The translations under genes were made by a program, and so were the position numbers. Source: Chitinophaga qingshengii (GTDB lineage: Bacteria > Bacteroidota > Bacteroidia > Chitinophagales > Chitinophagaceae). From it: DNA of 64,000 bases. The notes under the pieces are model-generated. The model did no database searches and was not told where the DNA came from. It saw only the letters and a list, made by a program, of their open reading frames with translations. The stretch covers positions 496,001 to 560,000 of the forward strand of contig NZ_JACVFC010000003.1 in the NCBI RefSeq assembly GCF_014529935.1. The letters run 5' to 3'. Below, piece by piece: positions 44,480 to 53,236 of this stretch. Positions within the stretch are counted from its first letter, which is position 1, and each line of letters opens with the position of its first letter.

Positions 44480-47400
44480 ATGGACGTTAAAGAATTCCTG
44501 AAGACCAGGACCAAACCCCATTACATCGAAAACCTCACCGCAGCGCTGAAAGCTGTTTACGGCGGTGAAACCACTGATCCGTTGCTGACAAAGGAAACGG
44601 CGGAAATAGTCCTGATCCTGTTCAATGAACTGCTGACCGTTGAAAAACAACATGGCTATTACCAAACGTTCGCTATCACTTATAAAGACCAGAAATATAT
44701 CCGACTGGAAGAACTGATACAGAAGGGTTTTTGGGACACAACAGAAGGCGGCAATCTGCTGGAATACCTGTTTGGCAAGGAAACGGCCGCCTATGTGAAA
44801 CATGCCTGGGAACAGATGCCTTACCAGATGTACCAAACCGGTTACGCACGCCGCTCATTCCGGGCGCCCAACGATCCGGAGGTGTATTTCGTGCTCCAGC
44901 TCGAATTCCTGCGGCAAATTATTCCACAAGCCTGCCAGTACGCCTATTACCCGAAATCGGAGTATACCTGCTTTGACCTGAGCCTGGAAGAACAGGTGCG
45001 TTATGAAGACAATCTTTTCGGCGCAACATTATACCGTATATGGTCTGCCGCAATTGACCTGGGCAACGAGTCGTTTTTTAAGGTATGTGAAGATATCATC
45101 TACAATAAAGATCCCCAGGGCAAAGTAAGCAAGGCGCTGATTAAAGCGCTGCTGAACAGCAATAAACCGGAAGCATGGCAACTGGTGGAAAAGCTGCTCC
45201 TCGCTGCACAACGCCAGGAAGGCCTGCGCCAAACGATTATGGAATCGCTGGATGAAACTTCTGTCGGCGCCCTCAAGTACATGCTGAAAGTGGTGCTGGA
45301 TAATAAACTCACCCGTTTCTCCGCTGTGGTCCGCGCACTGGACGTATGGACAGGCCTCTTCTGGGAAGCCGAAAAAGAAAGCACCGTCCGCGCTTTCCTG
45401 GAAAAAGGCAGTGAATACCTGGAAACACCCGCTAAAATCCCGGAGGCTGTAAAAAGTAAAAACAACACGGATGTATATATGGCGCTGTGGGCATTAGGGG
45501 TACTGGATGTAATGGCCACTTACCCCCTGGTGTTTCAGTTGCTGAAAGACAAAAGCGCGGAAAAACGCGGCCTGGCACTGAAGTTTGCCGTAGAAACCAG
45601 TTACTACAATGTGGACATGCCGGCGGCCTATGAAGGTTTGCTGGACCCCAGCCTGGCGGTGAAAGCACGCGCACTGGTGATCATCAACAATAAAATACAT
45701 TTCAATACAGAACATTACGATAAGCATTACCCTGAACTGTTTGACAGATTGCATGCGATTGTACAACAGATACCGGAGAAAGAAAAAACATTTGAGGGAG
45801 ATATTTTCTCCTGGCATTCCATCAAATACGACCGTAACAATGTATTCAGTGGCATGATCAACCTGGTCAATGGCCGGGAAGACCGCCTGAATATTGTATT
45901 GGGATATTTCGATGAAATGAACGTAACCCTGCGCGAACAGTTGTCCCGCAATCTGCTGAAAGGATATTCAGCTTATGGTTCTAACCAGAACGACTATCCG
46001 GAGGAACCGCTTACACCGTTTCAGCGAAGTTTCGCACTTCGCTTGTTAAAAGACAGGGGAGAATATGTGGTGTCCATCGCTTTCCACGCGCTCAGCAGGG
46101 AACAGTTCAGTCTATCCGAAATGGAAACGTTTACGGACATACTGAAACGCAAATCTGCTGCAACCAGAGGTAAAGCCATTGAAATGATCCTCCGCCAGCA
46201 GGACGATACCGTAACGGCCGTAACCGAAAAACTCCTGCAGGGCGATGTGGAACAACGCCTCGGTGGCCTGGACGTGGCACTCCGCCTGCAAAAGGCCAAC
46301 CGTCTGGCAGCGCAGCGTACCAGCTGGATCACTACATTCAGGGAAAGGAAAAGCATCTCCCAGAAAGAAGAAATATTACTAAACCAGTTGTCGGAAGATA
46401 ATAATGTACTGTCTTTCTCCGCAGAGAATGGTTATGGGTTATACGATCCCGCTGCCATTTCTCCCATAAAGCTGCCGGCGGCAGATGCCAATGATTATTA
46501 CAGCAAATGCCTGGCGGAAGGGCCATTCGGTTTCACGATGCCGTTGGAAACGCTGCATGAAAAATTCATTCAACTCAATGAACTGCTTCAGCAACATGCT
46601 GCACATGAATACGAAGTGGAGAACTATGACAATAGCCGCGTGATGGTATTATTGGGCAACAACTTCCGTAACGTCAAATTATACAACCATAAATTTGCGT
46701 CCAAAGAAGAAGAGTATAACCATTATCCGCTGCCGGAAGTATGGGAGGGGTGGTATCAGGCAAGTGGCCTTCAGCCGCGTGATCTCTACATCCTGTCTCA
46801 TTTGGTGAAGGATGTGTATGATCTGCGTGAAGGTGCATTGGGAGCAAGTTTGCTGGATAACTACCTGCCTACCTACGAACAGGTGATGCCGGAAGTGCTG
46901 AGAGGCGAACGCCGTCACAAATCCGGTGACCCGGTATTAAAAGTTCTGCAGACACTGGAACTGATCCATCCGTTTGAACAAGCAGTGGCATTTATGTTGG
47001 GCGGTTGTAAACAGGTGTTCAACGCGCTCACACCGGAAATACTGCAACACCAGGAAAAAACGTACAGAGGTATCACTGGTTGGCAAAGTGGTACGCTGTT
47101 GGGAACTTTCCTGATGTATATGAATGATATGCCCAAAGACAGGCAACAGGCAGAAGATTGCTGGAACCTTTACCATTGGCGGCAGTTCTCCGGTTTACCG
47201 GAACTGGCGCCAGGCTACCTGCCTCCATTGGATGTATTTTTAAAAGCTTATGAAGCCAACGTTATATCGGAAAGTGAGATGTATCGCGGCCTGATCAGTG
47301 CGGAGAATATACGCGTCCTTTCCGGAAGTAAACATGCTTACCGGCGGCAATCCAGGGAAAATTATTTTGAACAATATTCTTTTCTGGAGAAAATGTATAC

Positions 47401-49519
47401 CAAAGTCCGGGAACACTTCCTGGATATTGAACTGAAGAGGGGAGACTCCGCAACACCTGTGACCAATATGGTACAGGTACTGCAAGTTATTTATGGTGTA
47501 CAACGTTTTGGTGAAATATGGGCCGGCTTGGGTAAAACAACGCTCCATCGCGGTTATGTCTATAGTTACAGCGGTGATGCATTAAGCAAACAACAGGTGT
47601 TCAGCCTGCTGCTGAAACGCTGTTTCCCACTGCCGGAAGATACCCAGGCCATGTTCGACGAAACAGTGAAAAAAATTAAACTGACGGAAGCGCAGTTGGT
47701 TGAAGCTGCCGTATATGCGCCGCAGTGGCAGAAGTTCGTCAGCCAGCACCTGGGCTGGAAAGGCCTGGACTCCGCTATCTGGTGGATGCACGCCCATACC
47801 AAGTCAAACAGCAACGAAGTAAATGCGGAAGCGGAAAGTGAAATCGCACGTTATTCCGCAGTGGACCTGCAGGACTTTAAAGATGGCGCCGTGGACAAAG
47901 ACTGGTTCCTGAAAGCCTACAAAGAATTGGGCAAACAACGCTGGCCTATCGTATATGAAGCAGCCAAATTTATCAGCGATGGTAATGCGCATCGCCGTGC
48001 GCGTTTATACGCTGACGTGATAACCGGTGATCTGAAGATCAAGGAAGTAACGCAGAAGGTAAAAGATAAACGCGATCAGGACTATCTGCGCCTCTATGGC
48101 CTGATTCCACTGAGCAAAGCCAACGCGGAAAAAGATGTGCTGGCACGGTATGAATACCTGCAGCAGTTTAAAAAAGAAAGCCGCCAGTTTGGTGCGCAAA
48201 AGCAGTCCAGCGAAGCGCTGGCACTGCGTATAGCCATGGAAAACCTGGCGCGCAACGCCGGTTATGCCGATCCACAGCGCCTTTCCTGGGCTATGGAAAC
48301 AAGGCAGGTACAGGGTATCCTGTCTAAAGAAACGCAGGTGCAATATGATGATGTACTCATCGGCCTGGTGATCGATGAAGAAGGACAGGCGGATGTAGTG
48401 GCTTTCAAAGGCGATAAACAGCTGAAGGCCATCCCGCCAAAATACAAGAAAGACAAAAAAATAGAAGAGCTCAACGATCATAAGAAAACGTTGCGGGAAC
48501 AGTTCCGCCGCTCCCGTAAAGGCCTGGAAGATGCTATGGTGCGCGGTGACGTGTTTTCTTTCGATGAAATCAGTACCCTCTTCGATCACCCGGTGATTGC
48601 CAAACACCTGGAAAAACTGGTGTTTATCACCGACAAAGGACATGGGTTCTATCAAAGCGGCAGCCTGATAGACGCTGCCGGTAAACAAACGAAGCTCGCC
48701 GCGAAGGACGGCATCCGCATTGCGCATAGTGCCGATCTGCATCAGGCCGGCGTGTGGAGCGACTATCAGCGTTATTGTTTTGAAAAATCTGTTCAACAGC
48801 CTTTCAAACAAATCTTCCGTGAGCTGTATGTACCGCTGGAAGATGAACTGAAAGAAGTATCGGTATCCCGCCGCTATGCGGGCCACCAGGTGCAACCTAT
48901 ACAGACAGTCGCCCTGCTGAAGACAAGAGGCTGGAAAGTAGACTATGAAGAAGGCCTGCAGAAGGTATTCCATAAAGAAGGCTTCGTGGCTAAAATATAC
49001 GCGATGGCCGATTGGTTCTCTCCCGCGGAAGTGGAAAGTCCAACCCTGGAAACCGTGAAGTTCCATAACCTCAAAACATATACGCCGGTAGCATTCAAAG
49101 ACATCTCCCCGCTGATTTTCAGTGAGGTGATGCGCGACCTGGACCTGGTGGTGAGCGTGGCGCATGTAGGCGGGGTAGACCCCGAAGCCAGCCATTCTTC
49201 CATTGAAATGAGGAAAGTACTGCTGGAAGAAACGCTGCGGCTGTTTAAACTGAACAACGTGAAGGTAAACGGCAATCATGCTACCATCAAAGGTGAAATG
49301 GGCGAATATAGCGTGCACCTGGGCAGTGCGGTGGTGCACCAGCTGCCAGGCAGATACCTCTCTATTTTGCCGGTACATTCCCAGCACAGAGGCCGTGTCT
49401 TCCTGCCGTTTGTAGATGACGACCCTAAATCAGCTGAACTGATTTCCAAAGTGCTGCTGCTGGCAAGGGACCATGAAATACAGGACCCGACTGTACTGGA
49501 ACAGATTTCGAGGAATTAA
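44480..49519 (+). CDS. Giant DUF4132 (MolR-like) protein
   Basis: 1679 aa from ATG at 44480 (MDVKEFLKTRTKPHYIENLTA). The first 900 residues are helical repeats (HEAT/ARM-like), for example LLKDKSAEKRGLALKFAVETS and FSLSEMETFTDILKRKSAATR. The C-terminal 450 residues carry the DUF4132 core: DYQRYCFEKSVQQPFKQIFRELYVPLEDE and RYAGHQVQPIQTVALLKTRGW, then DLVVSVAHVGG. No signal peptide. E. coli MolR/YehI proteins belong to this family and are linked to MoxR ATPase, vWA and SWIM genes; none of these are next to this copy. Role unknown; a scaffold or stress/conflict function has been suggested from such neighbourhoods. Confidence 0.85.
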   Translation: MDVKEFLKTRTKPHYIENLTAALKAVYGGETTDPLLTKETAEIVLILFNELLTVEKQHGYYQTFAITYKDQKYIRLEELIQKGFWDTTEGGNLLEYLFGKETAAYVKHAWEQMPYQMYQTGYARRSFRAPNDPEVYFVLQLEFLRQIIPQACQYAYYPKSEYTCFDLSLEEQVRYEDNLFGATLYRIWSAAIDLGNESFFKVCEDIIYNKDPQGKVSKALIKALLNSNKPEAWQLVEKLLLAAQRQEGLRQTIMESLDETSVGALKYMLKVVLDNKLTRFSAVVRALDVWTGLFWEAEKESTVRAFLEKGSEYLETPAKIPEAVKSKNNTDVYMALWALGVLDVMATYPLVFQLLKDKSAEKRGLALKFAVETSYYNVDMPAAYEGLLDPSLAVKARALVIINNKIHFNTEHYDKHYPELFDRLHAIVQQIPEKEKTFEGDIFSWHSIKYDRNNVFSGMINLVNGREDRLNIVLGYFDEMNVTLREQLSRNLLKGYSAYGSNQNDYPEEPLTPFQRSFALRLLKDRGEYVVSIAFHALSREQFSLSEMETFTDILKRKSAATRGKAIEMILRQQDDTVTAVTEKLLQGDVEQRLGGLDVALRLQKANRLAAQRTSWITTFRERKSISQKEEILLNQLSEDNNVLSFSAENGYGLYDPAAISPIKLPAADANDYYSKCLAEGPFGFTMPLETLHEKFIQLNELLQQHAAHEYEVENYDNSRVMVLLGNNFRNVKLYNHKFASKEEEYNHYPLPEVWEGWYQASGLQPRDLYILSHLVKDVYDLREGALGASLLDNYLPTYEQVMPEVLRGERRHKSGDPVLKVLQTLELIHPFEQAVAFMLGGCKQVFNALTPEILQHQEKTYRGITGWQSGTLLGTFLMYMNDMPKDRQQAEDCWNLYHWRQFSGLPELAPGYLPPLDVFLKAYEANVISESEMYRGLISAENIRVLSGSKHAYRRQSRENYFEQYSFLEKMYTKVREHFLDIELKRGDSATPVTNMVQVLQVIYGVQRFGEIWAGLGKTTLHRGYVYSYSGDALSKQQVFSLLLKRCFPLPEDTQAMFDETVKKIKLTEAQLVEAAVYAPQWQKFVSQHLGWKGLDSAIWWMHAHTKSNSNEVNAEAESEIARYSAVDLQDFKDGAVDKDWFLKAYKELGKQRWPIVYEAAKFISDGNAHRRARLYADVITGDLKIKEVTQKVKDKRDQDYLRLYGLIPLSKANAEKDVLARYEYLQQFKKESRQFGAQKQSSEALALRIAMENLARNAGYADPQRLSWAMETRQVQGILSKETQVQYDDVLIGLVIDEEGQADVVAFKGDKQLKAIPPKYKKDKKIEELNDHKKTLREQFRRSRKGLEDAMVRGDVFSFDEISTLFDHPVIAKHLEKLVFITDKGHGFYQSGSLIDAAGKQTKLAAKDGIRIAHSADLHQAGVWSDYQRYCFEKSVQQPFKQIFRELYVPLEDELKEVSVSRRYAGHQVQPIQTVALLKTRGWKVDYEEGLQKVFHKEGFVAKIYAMADWFSPAEVESPTLETVKFHNLKTYTPVAFKDISPLIFSEVMRDLDLVVSVAHVGGVDPEASHSSIEMRKVLLEETLRLFKLNNVKVNGNHATIKGEMGEYSVHLGSAVVHQLPGRYLSILPVHSQHRGRVFLPFVDDDPKSAELISKVLLLARDHEIQDPTVLEQISRN

Positions 49520-49549
49520 GGACTTAAAAACATAAAAACAATATTACAA

Positions 49550-49580
49550 GGGGACGACCGGGAGGCCGTCCCCATTTTTT
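49550..49580 (+). terminator. Strong intrinsic terminator after the DUF4132 gene
   Basis: GGGGACG at 49550-49556 pairs with CGTCCCC at 49567-49573 (an inner CC/GG pair extends it) and is followed by ATTTTTT to 49580. Confidence 0.9.
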
Positions 49581-49635
49581 GATTACGGAATACCCGCCAT
49601 GCCTGATTGTTTTTTTATCAGTAATATTCAGTATG

Positions 49636-49665
49636 TTTGATTTTTACCCGTAACCGGTAGGTTTA
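49636..49665 (+). promoter_or_regulatory. Promoter of the 49670 gene
   Basis: TTTG at 49636-49639, 18 bases, then TAGGTTTA at 49658-49665 (one mismatch to TAnnTTTG). Initiation would fall at about 49670-49672, on or just after the first ATG, so translation may be leaderless from 49670 or use the ATG at 49679. Confidence 0.5.
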
Positions 49666-49669
49666 ATTA

Positions 49670-50140
49670 ATGTCTGCTATGCAGGGACTACAGGACGTTT
49701 CCAATGAATTAATGAACCATTTCTCCTTCATGCTGAATTATGTAGCTGGTTTAAAAACCAATGCTGCCGTGCCCTTGAGTCCCTACCTGTTGCTGGTATA
49801 CACTGCGGATCAACAGATCCTGGAAGCACCCTCTCCAACGGAGGCGGATGAATGGTTTGATCAATCACTCCGGGGAAATGCCCCCCTGTATGCGGTGTAT
49901 GTAAAAGATGCCCTTTATACCGACGATCAAATGCAGCTTTCGGGAGAAGCATTTATGTTTGTACTCTACGATCAAAACAGCCTGCACCGTTTTATTCTGG
50001 CACAGCCTTATTCCGGTAGTACGATAACCGGTACGCCGGTGTGGTTAGGGCTGCTGTCCAACGAATTTTTATATACACAAACGCCGGCTTTACCGCGTCC
50101 TGAGCCTCCTTCCGGAAAGCCTTTATGGAAATTCCGCTGA
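49670..50140 (+). CDS. Hypothetical cytoplasmic protein (156 aa)
   Basis: 156 aa, not recognised. No signal peptide. Residues about 5-30 form an amphipathic helix (LQDVSNELMNHFSFMLNYVAG), the middle is beta-rich (SPYLLLVYTADQQIL, LYAVYVKDALYTDDQMQLSGE, AFMFVLYDQNSLHRFILAQPY), and the tail is proline-rich (ALPRPEPPSGKPLWKF). The start could be ATG 49679 (MQGLQDV), given the very close promoter. It is followed, after 22 bases, by the pseudouridine synthase gene, so it may be co-transcribed, but no functional link is evident. Confidence 0.7.
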   Translation: MSAMQGLQDVSNELMNHFSFMLNYVAGLKTNAAVPLSPYLLLVYTADQQILEAPSPTEADEWFDQSLRGNAPLYAVYVKDALYTDDQMQLSGEAFMFVLYDQNSLHRFILAQPYSGSTITGTPVWLGLLSNEFLYTQTPALPRPEPPSGKPLWKFR

Positions 50141-50162
50141 ATTGTGCCTAACTTGCAGTCGC

Positions 50163-50774
50163 ATGGGCCACCGTTATTTCATTATATACAAACCTTACGA
50201 TATGGTTTCTCAGTTTATCAGTCCGGATAAAGGAAAGGTAAACCTGTTGAGCGACCTTGACTTTTCATTCCCCGAAGGCACGCACGCTATTGGCCGGCTG
50301 GACAATCATTCAGAAGGATTGCTGCTGCTTACTACCAACCGGAAGGTTACCCGGCTGTTGTTTGAAAGCAAGCGGCCGCACCTGCGTACCTACCTGGTAC
50401 GCACCAAGGGGCATATCTTGCCGGAAACACTGCAACGGTTGCAAACCGGGGTGTCTATCCATCTCTCCCGTGAAGAGTACTACACGGCGGTGCCGCACGC
50501 AGTATCGATTGTAGATAAACCGGCGGGACTGCCGCCACGGGCGTTTGAAACGCCGGAGCGGGCGCCGCATACCTGGTTACAGATGACGCTTACGGAAGGT
50601 AAATATCACCAGGTACGCAAGATGGTGTGTGCCGTCAGACATCCTTGTCAACGGCTGATCCGTGTATCTATTGAGGAAATGGAACTGGGTGACATGCAAC
50701 CGGGAGAAGTAAGGGAAATCGGTGAAACGGAGTTCTTCCGGCGCCTGAAAATAGATTTCCCACCTGTAAAATAA
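50163..50774 (+). CDS. rluE: Ribosomal large-subunit pseudouridine synthase, RluE type
   Basis: 203 aa from ATG at 50163; the reading from TTG 50142 adds MCLTCSR. Motifs of the RsuA/RluE family in order: FIIYKPYDMVSQF (substrate loop), AIGRLDNHSEGLLLLT with the catalytic Asp, and MTLTEGKYHQVRKMVCAVRHPCQRLIRV. The absence of an N-terminal S4 domain and the KPYD opening favour RluE, which modifies 23S rRNA in E. coli at position 2457. Cytoplasmic. RsuA/RluB/RluF assignments are less likely because those carry an S4 domain. Confidence 0.87.
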   Translation: MGHRYFIIYKPYDMVSQFISPDKGKVNLLSDLDFSFPEGTHAIGRLDNHSEGLLLLTTNRKVTRLLFESKRPHLRTYLVRTKGHILPETLQRLQTGVSIHLSREEYYTAVPHAVSIVDKPAGLPPRAFETPERAPHTWLQMTLTEGKYHQVRKMVCAVRHPCQRLIRVSIEEMELGDMQPGEVREIGETEFFRRLKIDFPPVK

Positions 50775-50821
50775 AACCCGAAAAAGGGAATATCCCATTA
50801 GGAAGCGCTTTCTTTTCTTGT

Positions 50822-50829
50822 TAGGTTTG
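50822..50829 (+). promoter_or_regulatory. -7 promoter element of the GH20 gene
   Basis: TAGGTTTG exactly matches TAnnTTTG, 34 bases before the ATG at 50864. No standard -33 box is seen, so activation by a regulator is possible. Confidence 0.5.
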
Positions 50830-50863
50830 CTTGTTGGAAATCATGCTATAACAAGAATTTTTT

Positions 50864-53149
50864 ATGAGAAGAGTTTTCGTTCTGACGCTGTCACTGGCGT
50901 TGGGTATGGGCCTTTCTGCTGCTCATGCCCAGGAAAAGGAGAAACGTTACCCGATTATTCCCTACCCGCAACAGCTGGTCCCCCTGGAGGGCACTTTTAC
51001 CATTAGCGGCAGTACGCGGCTGGTGGTGCCGGCTAATGTCAAAACTTTTGCCAATGAGGTAGCACAGCTGCAGGCGCTGGTGAAACAAGGGATTGGCGCT
51101 ACGCTGAAAACCACTGCCGTACCGTTTGCCGGCAATGCTATTGTATTGAAGCAGGACCTTACGCTGCCGGGTGAAGAAGATTACACCTTACAGGTAACCC
51201 CGCAGCAGTTACAGATTGGCGCTAAGTCTCCCGCAGGCTTTTTCCGTGCTATCGTTACCCTGCGTCAGCTGATGCCTGTTACAATTGAAGGGCATACAAC
51301 CGGTCAACTGAAGGCGGTTAACATTCCGGCCATGCAGCTGAAAGATCATCCCGTGTATGCCTGGCGTGGCATGCACCTCGATGTGTCCCGTCACTTTTTC
51401 TCTGTCAGCTACCTGAAAAAATTCATCGATCTGCTGGCATTATACAAAATGAATAAGCTGCACCTGCACCTGACCGACGACCAGGGCTGGCGTATCGAAA
51501 TCAAAAAATATCCGCTGCTGACAACCGTCGGCGCCTGGCGGGAGCTGAACAACCAGGATTCTGTATGTATGCAGAAAGCCAAAGAAAATCCGGATATGGC
51601 GATTGATGAGGCGCATATTATCCATAAAGATGGTAAAACGCTCTATGGTGGCTTCTATACACAGGCACAGATGAAAGATGTCATCGCCTATGCCGCCGCC
51701 CGTCATATAGACATCATCCCGGAAATAGATATGCCAGGCCACATGATGGCCGCCATCCGTGCATATCCCTTCCTGACCTGCGACGGCAAATCCGGCTGGG
51801 GCAAGGATTTTTCCACGCCTATCTGCCCTTGCAACGAAAGTACTTTCCGTTTTGCGGAAGATGTATATACAGAGATAGCCGCGCTTTTCCCTTCCAAATA
51901 CATGCACCTGGGGGCCGATGAGGTGGAGAAGACCAGCTGGGCTGCCTCTCCGCTTTGCGCCGACGTGATGAAGGCCAACAACCTGAAAACAGTGGAAGAG
52001 TTGCAAAGTTATTTTGTGAAGAGGATGGAAAAGTTTTTCCATGCCAAAGGGAAAGTGCTGATCGGCTGGGATGAAATCCTGGAAGGCGGTATCAGTCCAA
52101 CTGCAGTGCTGATGTACTGGCGTGCCTGGGTGCCCGATGCGCCCATCAAAGCAGCCCGCCACGGTAACCAGGTAATCATGACGCCCGGTAACCCGCTGTA
52201 CTTCGATGCTACGCCCGACCGGAATTCCCTCGGTAATGTGTATCACTTTGAACCGGTACCCAAAGGACTCACCACCGAAGAAGCCAAATCTATCATGGGC
52301 GCTCAGGCTAATATCTGGACAGAATACATCCCTTCGGAAAAAAGGGCCGATTATATGTTCATGCCCCGTATGACCGCGCTGGCAGAAGTATTGTGGACAC
52401 ATCGCCAGGATTATGCCGGCTACCTCCAACGGTTAAACGAACAATACGCCCGCCTCGATCAGTTGGGTGTACATTACCGCTTGCCTGACCTGGAAGGCTT
52501 TACGGAAGACAACGTATTCGTAGATAAAGGGCTGCTGGCGGTAAAAGCGCCGTTAACAGAAATGACTATACGGTATACTACCGATGGCAGCATCCCTGGT
52601 GCACAATCGGCTGTTTTACCGGCAACGCTGCCGGTTACTGCGCCGCAAACCTTTAAGGTGGCTGCTTTCAGCCCGAAAGGCAACCGCGGTGATATTTATA
52701 CGCTGCGCTACCGCCAGGAAGCCTATGCCAAAGCTATAGTCGAAAAACCGGCTAAGACAGGGTTTCAGCTGGACTATTTCCGGGGCGCCTTCAAAAAAAC
52801 GACGGCTATAACAAATACGCCGGACAGCACCTTGCATACTGATAAGGTGGAAATTCCGGAAGGGCTGGGCCACGGCGAAGCCTTCGCTGCCCGGCTGCAG
52901 GGTTATTTTTATGCCCCTGAAACAGCTATCTACAGCTTTTTCCTTACCTGTGACGATGGTGGCGTACTCTACATCAACAACAGAGAAGTGGTGAACAACG
53001 ACGGCTGGCATGCTCCGTTGCAGAAGAGCGGACAGATAGCATTGGAAAAAGGATGGCATCCGCTGAAGGTCGATTTTGTGGAAGGCGGCGGCGGATACAC
53101 GCTGAAACTGGAATATAGCCTGAAGGGAGGCGCCCTTCAGAAACTATAA
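50864..53149 (+). CDS. GH20 beta-N-acetylhexosaminidase with C-terminal PA14-like domain
   Basis: 761 aa with a signal peptide (1-23, ending AAHAQ). GH20b-type N-terminal domain (about 30-150), then the catalytic TIM barrel (about 155-510) with MHLDVSRHFFSVSYLKKFID, HLHLTDDQGWRIEIKKYP and the catalytic pair Asp352-Glu353 in MHLGADEVEKTSW. A chitobiase C-terminal-like beta domain follows (TIRYTTDGSIPG), then a PA14-like lectin domain (about 640-761; YFYAPETAIYSFFLTCDDGGVLYINN). Removes terminal GlcNAc/GalNAc from glycans or chitin oligomers outside the cytoplasm. Lone gene with its own promoter and a strong hairpin after it. Confidence 0.95.
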   Translation: MRRVFVLTLSLALGMGLSAAHAQEKEKRYPIIPYPQQLVPLEGTFTISGSTRLVVPANVKTFANEVAQLQALVKQGIGATLKTTAVPFAGNAIVLKQDLTLPGEEDYTLQVTPQQLQIGAKSPAGFFRAIVTLRQLMPVTIEGHTTGQLKAVNIPAMQLKDHPVYAWRGMHLDVSRHFFSVSYLKKFIDLLALYKMNKLHLHLTDDQGWRIEIKKYPLLTTVGAWRELNNQDSVCMQKAKENPDMAIDEAHIIHKDGKTLYGGFYTQAQMKDVIAYAAARHIDIIPEIDMPGHMMAAIRAYPFLTCDGKSGWGKDFSTPICPCNESTFRFAEDVYTEIAALFPSKYMHLGADEVEKTSWAASPLCADVMKANNLKTVEELQSYFVKRMEKFFHAKGKVLIGWDEILEGGISPTAVLMYWRAWVPDAPIKAARHGNQVIMTPGNPLYFDATPDRNSLGNVYHFEPVPKGLTTEEAKSIMGAQANIWTEYIPSEKRADYMFMPRMTALAEVLWTHRQDYAGYLQRLNEQYARLDQLGVHYRLPDLEGFTEDNVFVDKGLLAVKAPLTEMTIRYTTDGSIPGAQSAVLPATLPVTAPQTFKVAAFSPKGNRGDIYTLRYRQEAYAKAIVEKPAKTGFQLDYFRGAFKKTTAITNTPDSTLHTDKVEIPEGLGHGEAFAARLQGYFYAPETAIYSFFLTCDDGGVLYINNREVVNNDGWHAPLQKSGQIALEKGWHPLKVDFVEGGGGYTLKLEYSLKGGALQKL

Positions 53150-53158
53150 CGGTGATGG

Positions 53159-53201
53159 ATACCCATGAAACCCAGGCTGACACCCCGGGTTTCATGGGTA
53201 T
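53159..53201 (+). terminator. Perfect 15-base-pair hairpin after the GH20 gene
   Basis: ATACCCATGAAACCC at 53159-53173 and GGGTTTCATGGGTAT at 53187-53201 are perfectly complementary with a 13-base loop. No T run follows (TAATTATATT), so it is either a U-tract-poor terminator or an mRNA-stabilising 3' hairpin. An apparent ORF start at 53165 lies inside it and is rejected. Confidence 0.65.
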
Positions 53202-53236
53202 TAATTATATTGCAGACTGGATATCATTTTTCAGCA

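Noticed and set aside
48005..49387. 460-codon open frame antisense to the DUF4132 gene
   Set aside because: Its composition (runs of Phe, His and Gln) is that of a shadow frame, and the plus-strand protein is clearly conserved through the same bases.
53165..53236. Upstream start of the membrane-protein gene at 53165
   Set aside because: The codon lies inside the perfect hairpin that follows the GH20 gene; starts at 53237-53249 precede a sensible signal peptide.
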